From a virus, in the IMG/VR virus record IMGVR_UViG_3300005098_000013, positions 1 through 64,000 of that record: a stretch of DNA of 64,000 nt; one strand, given 5' to 3'. The notes under the pieces were generated by a model that searched no databases, was not told the origin of the DNA, and worked only from the letters and a program-made list of their open reading frames with translations. Positions 45,807 to 54,680 of the stretch are shown here, one piece after another (within the stretch, counting starts at the first letter, position 1; each line of letters opens with the position of its first letter). The position numbers and the translations under genes were made by a program.

Positions 45807-46259
45807 ATGGAAGAATATTTCATGAGGTACAGGAAAATAATAGATTGTGAAGTAGGATGGAACACTAAGATAGGTGACTTTGTAGATCTCTATAGATGCA
45901 AAATAGGCAACTACTGCAAAATTCATAGCTTTGTGTTCATAGAAGAAGGCGTCGTAATAGGTGATAGGTGTATAGTGAAGCCACATGTGTTCATTCCTAC
46001 TGGCGTTGTCATTGAAGATGATGTGTTTATAGCACCCGGAGTAGTTTTTGTAAATGACAGACATCCGAAAGCGAATAATGATAAGTGGAGGCTTGAGAAG
46101 ACGGTAATAAAGAAAGGCGCTTCTATAGGAGCTAATGCAACGATTATGTGTGGCCTTAGTATCAATGAAGAGGCAATGATAGGTGCAGGTGCTGTTGTGA
46201 CTAAGGATGTTGAGGCTAAGGCTGTAGTAGTAGGCAACCCTGCAAAGAAAGTTAGGTAA
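45807..46259 (+). CDS. Left-handed beta-helix acyltransferase (WbbJ/LbH type)
   Basis: A 150-aa product. Repeated hexapeptide units (IGDFVDLYRCKIGNYCKIHS, VVIGDRCIVKPH, VVIEDDVFIAPGV) and GASIGANATIM and GAGAVVTKDV are classic for trimeric sugar O- or N-acetyltransferases. NDRHPKA carries the catalytic His. It may acetylate the amino sugar made by the aminotransferase at 37955. Confidence 0.9.
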   Translation: MEEYFMRYRKIIDCEVGWNTKIGDFVDLYRCKIGNYCKIHSFVFIEEGVVIGDRCIVKPHVFIPTGVVIEDDVFIAPGVVFVNDRHPKANNDKWRLEKTVIKKGASIGANATIMCGLSINEEAMIGAGAVVTKDVEAKAVVVGNPAKKVR

Positions 46260-46274
46260 AGGAGAAAAAAGAAA

Positions 46275-46727
46275 ATGGAAGAAGTTGAAGATTGGCATAA
46301 GAACGTGTATGGTAAGAAGGAAACCGCAAAATTTACTTCATTATATTACCGTAATAGAAGCAAAGTTATAAGAAGGGATAATCACGAGTGTCAGTCTTGT
46401 TTCAAAAAATTAGGGAAGTCAGAGAATAGCGTACACCATATTGAGCCGAGAGAAGATGGAACAGATGAAATGTCAAACTTAATACTTTTATGTAAAAAGT
46501 GCCATGACGAAATTGAAGGGTTATCAAGGTTGCAAATCATTGGATATTTTTATCAATCAACCGGTAATTATACTAAACCATGTTGGCCAGCAGATTGGCA
46601 TAAGTGGGTTTACGGTGCTGAAGAAAATCCGTACAATGACCCGCTTTTCATAAAGCTTCGAATGAACGGCGAACTGGTTAGAATAGGAGAGTTGTGGTGG
46701 CACAAAAAATTTAAATTTTGCCAATGA
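46275..46727 (+). CDS. HNH homing endonuclease
   Basis: A 150-aa product. CQSCFKKLG, then SVHHIEPREDGTDEMSNLIL and CKKCHDEIE is the HNH beta-beta-alpha-metal fold with its zinc cysteines. The rest (WPADWHKWVYG) occurs twice in related wording (DWHKNVYGKK near the start), likely DNA-contact parts. Free-standing; lies at the end of the glycan cluster beside the AT-palindrome region, so it may be a mobile intruder. Confidence 0.85.
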   Translation: MEEVEDWHKNVYGKKETAKFTSLYYRNRSKVIRRDNHECQSCFKKLGKSENSVHHIEPREDGTDEMSNLILLCKKCHDEIEGLSRLQIIGYFYQSTGNYTKPCWPADWHKWVYGAEENPYNDPLFIKLRMNGELVRIGELWWHKKFKFCQ

Positions 46728-47180
46728 AGCGATTAGTCAAAATTAGAGCCTTACCCTTTTGTTCACCCTGAAATGCCATATAGATTTTGCATATGAAGCT
46801 CTCTGTGCGTTTAATGTGCTTTAAAGAAGCAAGCTTTGCTTTTTATTGACTAAACCAAAGTGAACTGTCAAAAGCACCTGAAGTACCAGAAGCACTCGAA
46901 GCACCTAAAATACTTGAAGCACCAAAAGGTATTGAAATACCAAACAGTATTAAAATTGTTTTGATAAAATTATTAAATTTTTATTATTGATAATAAATCA
47001 GTATTATTATTCCTAAAAAGCCTTCACTCTTGATGAAATTATTAAAAATTTATTATTGATAATAAATCAGTATTATTATTCCTTAAAAAGCCGGTTTTTG
47101 CATTAGTAAAAAGACAGTGTTATTAATAATAACGCTTTATTATCAATAATAAGAAAAGTAATTTTCTTTAGGAAAGACAA
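46728..47180. repeat. Intergenic repeat and AT-palindrome region
   Basis: No gene. Near 46871-46950 lie degenerate tandem phrases (AGCACCTGAAG, GAAGCACT, GAAGCACC, GAAATACC). A unit of about 50 bp with TTATTATTGATAATAAATCA then GTATTATTATTCC occurs twice (about 46970-47020 and 47040-47092). A third palindromic stretch is at 47120-47152. It carries the same palindrome type as the other strand-switch regions and precedes the gene at 47181. Confidence 0.7.
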
Positions 47181-47759
47181 ATGACATTAGAAATAGGAAA
47201 TGTAGGAAAAGAAATAGAGGAAACAGGAATTACAACGATTACCATAAACCGAAAGAAGTTAGAAGCGGCAAGAAGGAGGATGGGAGCTACAACGGCTTCA
47301 GCAATGGTTAGAAGGTTGGTAGATGTATATCTCGGATCTGAAGGAGAAGAGATAGAAGATGAGAAGCTAAGAGAATTGATGAAGAAGAAAAGGGAAGCAG
47401 AGGAGAAGGTAGCAAAGATAAAGAAGGAGTTAGTAGAAGCAGAAGCAGAAGTGGAGAGGCTCCAATTGGAAATATTCGGGAAAATACCAAGGCAGACAGA
47501 GAAGGTAACAGAGTTGAAAGTAAGTGAAAGGCCAGAGGTACAAGAGAAGTATGTGAAGAAGGTAAATGAATTCCTGAAAACGGATCCGGAGTATAAGGAC
47601 GTATGGGAGTTTCAAGTGTTTGTGCCAGAAGAGATTATGGAGAAGTATGTAGGGTTGCATAAGGAGGAGATAGCAGAGCTTGGTCTAAAGAACGAGAAGG
47701 CTATGGTTAGCTGGCTGATAAAGATAACGGAAGGCAAGCTTGTTGTGAAAACCAAATAA
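47181..47759 (+). CDS. Ribbon-helix-helix plus coiled-coil protein
   Basis: A 192-aa product. Residues about 17-52 (TTITINRKKLEAARRRMG, then ASAMVRRLVDVYLG) fit a ribbon-helix-helix DNA-binding unit; residues 60-105 are a charged coiled coil (LRELMKKKREAEEKVAKIKK). The C-terminal domain is alpha/beta. Directly behind the AT palindromes, which makes it a good candidate for their binding protein, perhaps for partition or repression. Confidence 0.6.
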   Translation: MTLEIGNVGKEIEETGITTITINRKKLEAARRRMGATTASAMVRRLVDVYLGSEGEEIEDEKLRELMKKKREAEEKVAKIKKELVEAEAEVERLQLEIFGKIPRQTEKVTELKVSERPEVQEKYVKKVNEFLKTDPEYKDVWEFQVFVPEEIMEKYVGLHKEEIAELGLKNEKAMVSWLIKITEGKLVVKTK

Positions 47760-47804
47760 TCAGCTGCTAGGAAACTAGAATGATGGGGAAAAGGTTAGAT
47801 TAAC

Positions 47805-47872
47805 AATTCCTTCTCCACACCACTTCTTCTACTTCTTCGATTGCTTCTGTCTTCGATGCCACCTTGCCTCTT
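47805..47872 (-). pseudogene. Remnant of a fibre 3' end
   Basis: Just past the stop of the fibre gene at 47876, the minus strand encodes VASKTEAIEEVEEVVWRRNC and a stop. This closely resembles the C-terminus of the other fibre gene at 51373 (VASKVEAIEEVEEEIEEVV). It is not in frame with the fibre, so it looks like a leftover from exchange of fibre ends. Confidence 0.6.
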
Positions 47873-47875
47873 TTT

Positions 47876-48889
47876 TTACATGTCGGCAGTATATTCAAAA
47901 ACGAAGCCAATAAAGTAGACTGTGTCATTGACCGTATCATTTGCATGTCCGCCGTCTCGGTGAAAACGTAAGCCCATCAATAAATCAGAGGTACAATCAC
48001 TAATCGTGAGAGTATTCGGAAGTACAATTTCTTGACCAGCAGTGATTGCACTTTCCCCTAAAGTTGTATCTTGATATGCCCCGCCAAAATGAACCCCTAC
48101 TCGATATCGTATATCCCCACCTGCAAGCGATATAACTGCGCCTTTCAATATACCATCGGAAACATAGTCCTTTGGTACCCTAAAAGTTGAATAGCCATAA
48201 TTACTACTACCATCTGGTAATGCAGCAGAACCAAAATATCCGTGGTTACCCATTCCACCTGAACCGTAATTAGGTGGGATCCATACACTTCTTGTTCGAT
48301 TAGTATGTTTATCGTGGCTATGCGAACTTGGAGGATATGTACTCGGTTTTCCGCTGATACTGTCCCAAGCCCAGGTTCCTGAAGTACATTGACGTGAAGA
48401 TGGGTGCGAATAGTTATTATATAACGTATCAAAATACGTCTTCAGAGTAGCTTTTAGATTTGTCCACGTAAGCTTTTTAAGAGCGTTAGCTGCTGCGCTG
48501 TCTATCAATCCCATTTCGTCATCATTAACAGGAGTTGCCTTAGACGCGACGCTATGAATGCTGGAAGCCACGTTTACTGCATCGGTTACATCTGCTCCAT
48601 CTTCAACATTTATTAGCGTTCTCACCTGCGCTGCCGTAAGTCCCGTTATGCTTCCACCTGTAATCCTACCGAGTATTCGCTGTTCGTTAAGCGTCAAAGC
48701 TACAGGTGAATCATCCACATCAGCCTTCAATATAGTATTCGCATCAAAGAGTGCTTTCTTTACTGATAGACTATCTCGAGTGTCTAAATCATTGAGATCG
48801 TCCACTACATCACTAAACTCAGAATTCATTTCACTGGCATAGATATACGTATTTGCCTGAAAGTTTGGTTTAGTTGATTTTATTCCCAT
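47876..48889 (-). CDS. Tail fibre protein
   Basis: A 337-aa product. The N-terminal part is helical (FQANTYIYASEMNSEFSDVV). The middle has TWAWDSISGKPSTYPPSSHS, then DKHTN, a repeat motif found at the ends of phage tail fibres; the C-terminal part is beta-rich and probably the receptor-binding domain. Last virion gene at this end of the cluster, so it is likely the host-recognition fibre. Confidence 0.75.
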   Translation of the reverse strand: MGIKSTKPNFQANTYIYASEMNSEFSDVVDDLNDLDTRDSLSVKKALFDANTILKADVDDSPVALTLNEQRILGRITGGSITGLTAAQVRTLINVEDGADVTDAVNVASSIHSVASKATPVNDDEMGLIDSAAANALKKLTWTNLKATLKTYFDTLYNNYSHPSSRQCTSGTWAWDSISGKPSTYPPSSHSHDKHTNRTRSVWIPPNYGSGGMGNHGYFGSAALPDGSSNYGYSTFRVPKDYVSDGILKGAVISLAGGDIRYRVGVHFGGAYQDTTLGESAITAGQEIVLPNTLTISDCTSDLLMGLRFHRDGGHANDTVNDTVYFIGFVFEYTADM

Positions 48890-48918
48890 CTTTCATCATC
48901 CTCCTTTCTTCTCGAACC

Positions 48919-49200
48919 TTAGCCCTTTGTCTTTATTCCGTCGTATGCGGCGTGCATCGAAGAGCCCAGCTTATTCCGTACCTTCAGATATTGTGCTGGA
49001 GTTACATGGAAGAATTGTGCATTCCACCCACCAGCTTCCGTTACATCGTCAAACTCAAAACTCACACTACCATCCGTTCGTTCTAGTCCTGCCTTGTCAC
49101 TTACCAAAATATTATGAATTACCCACTCCTCTGTACTCGGCGGCTTTATTTCCAATACTTGCCCTGAGGCAAGCGTTGTTAAATCAGCTACTACATCCAT
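48919..49200 (-). CDS. Small virion protein (93 aa)
   Basis: AGGAGGAAAAGAAAA ribosome site. A beta-rich protein (VLEIKPPSTEEWVIHNILVSD, GSVSFEFDDVT). Lies between fibre and baseplate genes, so likely a fibre attachment or baseplate accessory protein. No family recognised. Confidence 0.6.
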   Translation of the reverse strand: MDVVADLTTLASGQVLEIKPPSTEEWVIHNILVSDKAGLERTDGSVSFEFDDVTEAGGWNAQFFHVTPAQYLKVRNKLGSSMHAAYDGIKTKG

Positions 49201-49236
49201 TTTCTTTTCCTCCTTTCATTTTTCCTTTACTTAACC

Positions 49237-49908
49237 TTAAACCCACACACATTCATCCCACTTGCCTGTATCCCATTCACCAGCTTCGCCAAATAAAATT
49301 GGCTCAAAAGAAATGCCAGCTGGCTTGTACTTTGAAATTACAGTAGTCAATTCCGGCTTTGCGTTCTCATATTTGCGAGGTATTTCAATTATAATCCTGC
49401 CTGCTTCCAGAGAACTATCTGTGATTTTGACATTGGCTTCAGGAATGCCAATTGTAAGAGAAAGCGCTTTCTTTAAGTTAGAAGAAGTGCCACCTCCAAT
49501 GAGTCCAGTAACTGCTGACTTTATAAACCCCCGAAACTCATCATCGTTCCAGTCGCCTCTTGATAAGTCAAAGATTTTAGCCAACCTATCCAAACTGATA
49601 CTCTTTGCCTCATCTATCTGATGTGCCTCCTTTACTTCCGAAATAATATTGTCTATGTTCTTTTCTTCCTGTACCAGAATAGCTCCTAGTTTGTAGTTGG
49701 TATAACCTGTGACAAGCAAATCAACTTCCAAATGCTGACCTCTAGTACTGATTTCAAGATCTGGATAAGTAAAGCAACCGCTTTCATCTATATTATCATA
49801 GAACAAGCGGCCTATTTCGGTGAAGCCTTCTAGATTATAGGTACCTTCCTGCTTATAAAATTCCGGTAACCTACCTAAGAACCTTTTCAATACACTTGGT
49901 GCTATCAT
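49237..49908 (-). CDS. Baseplate protein, gpI/DUF2313-like
   Basis: A 223-aa product. IDEAKSISLDRLAKIFDLSR, then DDEFRGFIKSAVTGLIGGGT matches the pattern of gpI/YmfQ-type proteins that bind the baseplate wedge. It follows the J-like gene as in P2- and Mu-type tails. Confidence 0.7.
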   Translation of the reverse strand: MIAPSVLKRFLGRLPEFYKQEGTYNLEGFTEIGRLFYDNIDESGCFTYPDLEISTRGQHLEVDLLVTGYTNYKLGAILVQEEKNIDNIISEVKEAHQIDEAKSISLDRLAKIFDLSRGDWNDDEFRGFIKSAVTGLIGGGTSSNLKKALSLTIGIPEANVKITDSSLEAGRIIIEIPRKYENAKPELTTVISKYKPAGISFEPILFGEAGEWDTGKWDECVWV

Positions 49909-49918
49909 CTTTGCGTTC

Positions 49919-50974
49919 CTAAGATATTGTTATATTAGCCGTACTAATAGTTGCAACTTCATTGTCTGCTATGGATATGTTCACCTTGCCACTTGGAGCT
50001 GGTGTTGTACCTATAGTCAGTTCCACATCTATCATACCTTCAAGTGTCATTATGGTAACTAAGAGATCTGCATACTTTACATCTTCACCTACACCCAAGT
50101 CATTGATGAATGAGGCAATAGTGTTGACAATAGTAACCTCAGCAATGCTTCCGTCTTGTGTCACATCTGCCGTTACATATATGTCAATTGAAGCAGGCCT
50201 ACTCCAAGAGACTGGAATTCCAGCAGGCTTTACTGCTGCTATTGTAGCATCAATATCTGCATCTTTGCCACCATACACTACTAACTCAGCAGAATGGGCT
50301 GTTAAATCTTCTGAACCAGTTACGCTTTCGACACCGTCTACTTCTTCCACGTTTGCAACTAAAGCTTCAAGAGTAGATACTGAAGCCCTTGTCAAGCTGC
50401 CTTTAATCCTTACCCTAAGAGAAGCATCAGTTTCAAGATCGGCACCACCTACAGTTGCGTTTGGGTTGGTTAAGCTAGTGACACCAGCAATTGCTTCTAC
50501 TAATTCTGTAATGGTGCCAGCTGCAACATTTCCTTCATCACCCGGTTCAGTTGCATAGGCTAAAATAGAAGCAACACTGTCAGAAATCCAGCCTGCAATG
50601 TTCGTTTTGAACCCTATTCCTGCAGCTGTACGTACTTCTGTAAACAATGGAATATAGGTGCCTGAAACACCTGAGAATTCAACTAAGCCAGATGCGTATG
50701 TCGCAGCATTGCGCGTAACTCCTACTAGCGCCGCTATCTGATCAAGTGAATCACCTGTTGCTGAATCCACAAAGCATGAATAGTATGCATCTTCGAGCTT
50801 TTCCCAAAGATTGGCCTCTTCTACTGCTACTGCTTCTAAAAATAATTCCAAAGGAGAAGATTCCGTAAGGTCCACATCAGCGCCGAATACTTCTTGTGCC
50901 TTCTCCTGTTTCTCTTTGATTATATCACTGAGAGTTTTTCTTACAAATCCGTCAGAAGTAACTCCAAAACTCAT
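49919..50974 (-). CDS. Baseplate wedge protein, J-like
   Basis: A 351-aa product. The N-terminal helix (SFGVTSDGFVRKTLSDIIKE) and SSPLELFLEAVAVEEANLWEK, then SATGDSLDQIAALVGVTR, are the standard start of baseplate J/gp47 proteins, followed by GGADLETDASLRVRIKGSLT. Forms the arms of the baseplate that start sheath contraction. Ribosome site AGGAGG-like. Confidence 0.88.
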   Translation of the reverse strand: MSFGVTSDGFVRKTLSDIIKEKQEKAQEVFGADVDLTESSPLELFLEAVAVEEANLWEKLEDAYYSCFVDSATGDSLDQIAALVGVTRNAATYASGLVEFSGVSGTYIPLFTEVRTAAGIGFKTNIAGWISDSVASILAYATEPGDEGNVAAGTITELVEAIAGVTSLTNPNATVGGADLETDASLRVRIKGSLTRASVSTLEALVANVEEVDGVESVTGSEDLTAHSAELVVYGGKDADIDATIAAVKPAGIPVSWSRPASIDIYVTADVTQDGSIAEVTIVNTIASFINDLGVGEDVKYADLLVTIMTLEGMIDVELTIGTTPAPSGKVNISIADNEVATISTANITIS

Positions 50975-50994
50975 TCTGCTTTACCTCCTAAAGG

Positions 50995-51318
50995 CTAACC
51001 TGTCTTCTTCAGCTGTGCTGAGATTGATGCCTCACGACCGTCTCTTGAAACTTCATATGAGAAAGTTTCAAAGCCGAGCTTGTCCTTTAAAGCCTTGATC
51101 TCGGCAACCATCAGTTCATGAGCAAAACCTGATCTCATTATACCCAAGATGTCAATGCCAAATGCTGGGTGATACGCCAATTCACCGATCTGTATTTTAA
51201 GGAAATGATCTATAGTTTGACCTATACTATCATCTCCTTCTACTGTATCTAGCTTATGTGTGCCTGTGTTGTATACTATATCTCCATTTACTAATTTAAA
51301 ACTCAAACCAAACCTCAT
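50995..51318 (-). CDS. Baseplate wedge protein, gp25/W-like
   Basis: A 107-aa product. DSIGQTIDHFLKIQIGELAYHPAFGIDI is the core of the gpW/gp25 family, which seeds sheath assembly. It lies next to the J-like gene as usual. Confidence 0.85.
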   Translation of the reverse strand: MRFGLSFKLVNGDIVYNTGTHKLDTVEGDDSIGQTIDHFLKIQIGELAYHPAFGIDILGIMRSGFAHELMVAEIKALKDKLGFETFSYEVSRDGREASISAQLKKTG

Positions 51319-51372
51319 TTCCTTTCTCCTGCTTCTACATTGCTCTTGACTTCTTCAAAAGAAAGCACAGCA

Positions 51373-52443
51373 TCATATCTCAAATTCCTTCTCCTCATAC
51401 ACCACTTCTTCTATTTCTTCTTCTACTTCTTCGATTGCTTCTACTTTTGATGCCACTTTGCTTCTTATCATTTTCTCTGCTTGCTTCTTCAGCTTCCAGA
51501 ATTTCTTGGTTTTTGCATCCAGCTCATATCCTGATTTAATCTTCTTCTTGATAACGGTTTTCTTAGCTGTTTTGTTTCTTGTTTTTTTCACAATGTCGCC
51601 TTTTTCTTCATCCCAAACATAATAGTCCTCTTTGACTACACATTTCCTTTTAATAATTTTAGAAGGCAACTTAGCACATTCCAAGTGTATGGGAACTGTC
51701 ATGATACCACCATCTTCTTCATCAAATCGAATTATTTTCAGGATTATGTTGTCACCAAGTTTAAATTTCTTATTACACTTTGGACATGTTGTTTCTGTGA
51801 AACCGAGGTCGCCCCAGTGTGTATTGACTGCATAGATGTCTGACCATCTCTTTGTAGAGACACCGTTTTTAAGTGTGTTATCTGCAGAAGGTATGAAGTT
51901 TATAACCGTTTCGACTGCACCTGTAGCTATACCAAATTTATAAGATCCACTAGTATAAATTTTTATGAAATCATCATCAGAAGAACTTATTTTTGAATCT
52001 CCATCTGCATCGAGAATAATACTCTTGCCATCCATATCCAAATCACCAGTCATCGCCACTGATCCGTCCTTCTTGAATATCTCTGACCCTTCTATACCAT
52101 CTACAGTATCTGCATCTTTGCCTGTCAATGTAGCTGGAATTTGTGCCAAAGGCAAAAGAGCGCTAGCATCTAATACTGGCACATTGTTTGCTGAATTAGC
52201 AAGAAACTTTCCACTATCCTTTATAAGCTTCCCCGACGTTCCATCAAAAATGGCAACCCTTTCATCTACAGCACTTGCAGGACCACTAACATCTCCATTT
52301 CCAATATGAATTCCTCCTGCAGTTGAACCATCTCCTATATACAATTCCTTCTCATCTGTTGTCCATAGTGGCTCACCCTCATCTGGTGTAACACCACTTC
52401 TATTCGCTTCCAACCCTCTCTTTATTCTTATTTTATTTACCAT
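51373..52443 (-). CDS. Tail fibre with phage-type N-terminus and unusual Cys/Lys C-terminus
   Basis: A 356-aa product. The start (KIRIKRGLEANRSGVTPDEG, then ELYIGDGSTAGG) matches the attachment domain of many phage fibres. About residues 195-215 (GVSTKRWSDIYAVNTHWGDLG) repeat a second fibre motif. The remaining part changes character: CPKCNKKF and a later HLECAKL form a zinc knuckle, then a Lys-rich run and a Glu-rich coiled tail. The tail is partly duplicated at 47805. Confidence 0.7.
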   Translation of the reverse strand: MVNKIRIKRGLEANRSGVTPDEGEPLWTTDEKELYIGDGSTAGGIHIGNGDVSGPASAVDERVAIFDGTSGKLIKDSGKFLANSANNVPVLDASALLPLAQIPATLTGKDADTVDGIEGSEIFKKDGSVAMTGDLDMDGKSIILDADGDSKISSSDDDFIKIYTSGSYKFGIATGAVETVINFIPSADNTLKNGVSTKRWSDIYAVNTHWGDLGFTETTCPKCNKKFKLGDNIILKIIRFDEEDGGIMTVPIHLECAKLPSKIIKRKCVVKEDYYVWDEEKGDIVKKTRNKTAKKTVIKKKIKSGYELDAKTKKFWKLKKQAEKMIRSKVASKVEAIEEVEEEIEEVVYEEKEFEI

Positions 52444-52474
52444 CTTTTCTTTCCTCCTCCTTTATTTACGGTCA

Positions 52475-52891
52475 TCAAAACGCGCCACCATCTACTTCTT
52501 CTGCTTTATCAACAATGCCATTATCATTTGGATCATAGGTTGCCTTAAACATATCGCCCCCGCCACCAGCAGAAGCCCAAATAGGATTAGCCCCGGGACC
52601 TTGAGTTTGCAAAAAATGACCGGTTGTTCCTGCTGCAAGCTTAACAATATGCCCGTTTGCATCTACGTAGAATATATCACCTTGTGCTGCATCATTAATC
52701 ATAAGATTCCCTGAGCAATCTATTTTAAAGAAAGATTTATCTTTCACACCTATAGTTATGCCATCATCTTCTTTAATCAGCCAAAACGGTTGGCCGCTAT
52801 CTATTTCATCATCCTCATTTAAATCTATGAACAACTTTACCCATGATGGATGCGAATCATATACCGATTTTCCTTTGACATATTGTGACAT
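52475..52891 (-). CDS. Fibre-related virion protein (138 aa)
   Basis: The stretch GNLMINDAAQGDIFYVDANG, then GHFLQTQGPGANPIWASAGG and the DMFKATYDPNDNG ending are sequence types found in tail fibres and spikes. It sits one base from the spike gene. Probably a fibre adaptor. Confidence 0.6.
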   Translation of the reverse strand: MSQYVKGKSVYDSHPSWVKLFIDLNEDDEIDSGQPFWLIKEDDGITIGVKDKSFFKIDCSGNLMINDAAQGDIFYVDANGHIVKLAAGTTGHFLQTQGPGANPIWASAGGGGDMFKATYDPNDNGIVDKAEEVDGGAF

Positions 52892-52892
52892 T

Positions 52893-53492
52893 TCAACCTA
52901 TTTTTGTTTTCGAGCTTCCAGATACAATAGTGCCTGGAACTGGTATGCCAAGATTTCCAATGCCCAAAATAGCATCACCGTTTCGTGCAGCCCCTTTTGT
53001 GCCTTCTTGAATGTTTACTTCAGTAGCAGATTTTATGCTAATCTTGCCATTTGCCTCAAATTTCACGAAACAACCACTCTTGTGTTTTACAATACCTTCG
53101 CCTTCACCTACTTCAGGTAACTCATCAGAACTTAAGAAGAAGCCAGGTATACATATGCAATCGTTTAAACTAAACTGCCTTGAATCTTTTGCTAAGAGAA
53201 CGGTACTTGAATCTAAAAGCCCTTTTGAATTGTATTTTGTGAAGATGAGCAATACCACATCGTTTATTGAGAGTGGCGATACTACTGAAAGACTGCTTGT
53301 GCGTGGAAAGAGAACTGGCACGTCTCTGATAATAGGAAACGCCTCCTCCTTTCCATCTACAAGTATCTTATTCTTAACTCGCACATCAACTACTCTAGTG
53401 CCTGCTTTGGTTACAACCCCAATAGCTGCTGTCCACAAGCCATTAGTTTGTGCTTCTATAATTTCCTGAATCTTTCTTTTCAAGTCACGCAT
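52893..53492 (-). CDS. Baseplate central spike, Gp138/gpV-like
   Basis: A 199-aa product. IIRDVPVLFPRTSSLSVVSP, then INDVVLLIFTKYN is the OB-like N-terminal part of Gp138/gpV spikes; the C-terminal half (SGCFVKFEANGKISIKSATE) is a beta-helix-like tip. It forms the needle under the tail hub. Overlaps the hub gene by 8 bp. Confidence 0.78.
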   Translation of the reverse strand: MRDLKRKIQEIIEAQTNGLWTAAIGVVTKAGTRVVDVRVKNKILVDGKEEAFPIIRDVPVLFPRTSSLSVVSPLSINDVVLLIFTKYNSKGLLDSSTVLLAKDSRQFSLNDCICIPGFFLSSDELPEVGEGEGIVKHKSGCFVKFEANGKISIKSATEVNIQEGTKGAARNGDAILGIGNLGIPVPGTIVSGSSKTKIG

Positions 53493-54345
53493 CCTTAGCC
53501 TTCTCCACTACAAACTGTACCTTGTGTGTTTCTTTATTTGAAGTATACTTATACTCCCTCACTACGAACACCCCGTCGACCTCTCTTGGAAACTTTGCCT
53601 CTAAATGTACTTCTAATTCGTTAAAAATGCCTGGAATCAGAAAACATTCTACATTCCAACCACTCAACCCATCTTCTTTATGTTCTACCAAATTTAGGAG
53701 GCCAGTGGTTGAATTAATATCGATGGCTGCTGTTTGCTTTAGCCCATAGCCTTTCGGTATAAAGTTAAGCATGCCAAACTTTTTGATATAGTGACATTCT
53801 TCATCTGTATCTTTGGTCATCCTTTCGACTTCGTGTATCCAGCTTGCAATTGTCCTGGTCCGATCTATTATGAAATCGTCCTTAAAAACAAAAGCAGACC
53901 TTATCTCTCCTAACGGATAGCCAGTCAAGGCTGAGATGTCGTTAAAGAATTCTTTTACAGGTGTGTTTTGCTTATAAACCTTAGCCATTGTTGTCTCATT
54001 CAAAATTTCATTGATGCTCTTTACCTGAATCACAGTCTTCACATCTCCAGTTTTTTCTAAATGATTTTCTACTTTTTTTACTTTGCCCCAGCCAATTTTA
54101 CCATAATTTGTTTCATATCCGCTTGATACACGTATAAGGTTATCTTCTGCTTCAGATAGCTTTGATCTATTAGCATCGTTTATATTATACAATGTGACCT
54201 CGTCGTATGATTCATCATCCCTGTTAGAACCTATTTCAAAGTATATGTCTAAATCATTTTGCACACCGTCAAACTTACCGCTTCTGAAAATACCTATGTC
54301 TTCAATCTCTACTTCTGTTTTCCTAATAAAGAAATCCAGTGTCAT
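53485..54345 (-). CDS. Baseplate hub protein, gp27/gpD-like
   Basis: A 286-aa product. The order of beta-rich segments (DVKTVIQVKSINEIL, then TPVKEFFNDISALTGYPLGE and AIDINSTTGLLNLVEHKEDG) is that of hub proteins that hold the spike. The neighbour order (tape measure, Dit, small plug, hub, spike, fibre) supports it. Confidence 0.65.
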   Translation of the reverse strand: MTLDFFIRKTEVEIEDIGIFRSGKFDGVQNDLDIYFEIGSNRDDESYDEVTLYNINDANRSKLSEAEDNLIRVSSGYETNYGKIGWGKVKKVENHLEKTGDVKTVIQVKSINEILNETTMAKVYKQNTPVKEFFNDISALTGYPLGEIRSAFVFKDDFIIDRTRTIASWIHEVERMTKDTDEECHYIKKFGMLNFIPKGYGLKQTAAIDINSTTGLLNLVEHKEDGLSGWNVECFLIPGIFNELEVHLEAKFPREVDGVFVVREYKYTSNKETHKVQFVVEKAKDA

Positions 54346-54351
54346 TTTTCT

Positions 54352-54645
54352 TTATGCTACTGAACCCCAGTGCATCAGTCTTAAATCTAACGTATCCACT
54401 TCAATGCTAAACGGCAATACTAAGAACTCCGGTATATAAGTGTCTGGATCCTTCCCCATGATAGCCACATCTGTAAGCTTTTGATTCAAATATACCTTCT
54501 CACCAATTGCAACGTTCAGAGTAAAATAGCCTCGGGCATTCCAGCGAAGTGTAAAGTGAAAGCTTTTGCTGTTGAAGGTGGTATCTAGACTCTGGGAAGC
54601 CTTAGTTCCTTTTTCAAATGGCAACTTTGCTATTAGTTCAGTCAT
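54352..54645 (-). CDS. Small baseplate protein, plug-like (putative)
   Basis: A 97-aa product from the ATG at 54645; a TTG at 54666 is also in frame. FHFTLRWNARGYFTLNVAIG and VYLNQKLTDVAIMG resemble small plug-type baseplate proteins of simple contractile tails. The assignment relies on position between Dit-like and hub genes. Confidence 0.5.
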   Translation of the reverse strand: MTELIAKLPFEKGTKASQSLDTTFNSKSFHFTLRWNARGYFTLNVAIGEKVYLNQKLTDVAIMGKDPDTYIPEFLVLPFSIEVDTLDLRLMHWGSVA

Positions 54646-54680
54646 AATTATATTATACAGGGACAAGCCAAACTTGAAGG

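Noticed and set aside
46978-47092. Possible CRISPR array from repeated AT units
   Set aside because: Only two repeat units, of AT-palindromic type, with short non-unique spacing and no cas genes apart from a Cas4-like nuclease typical of viruses.
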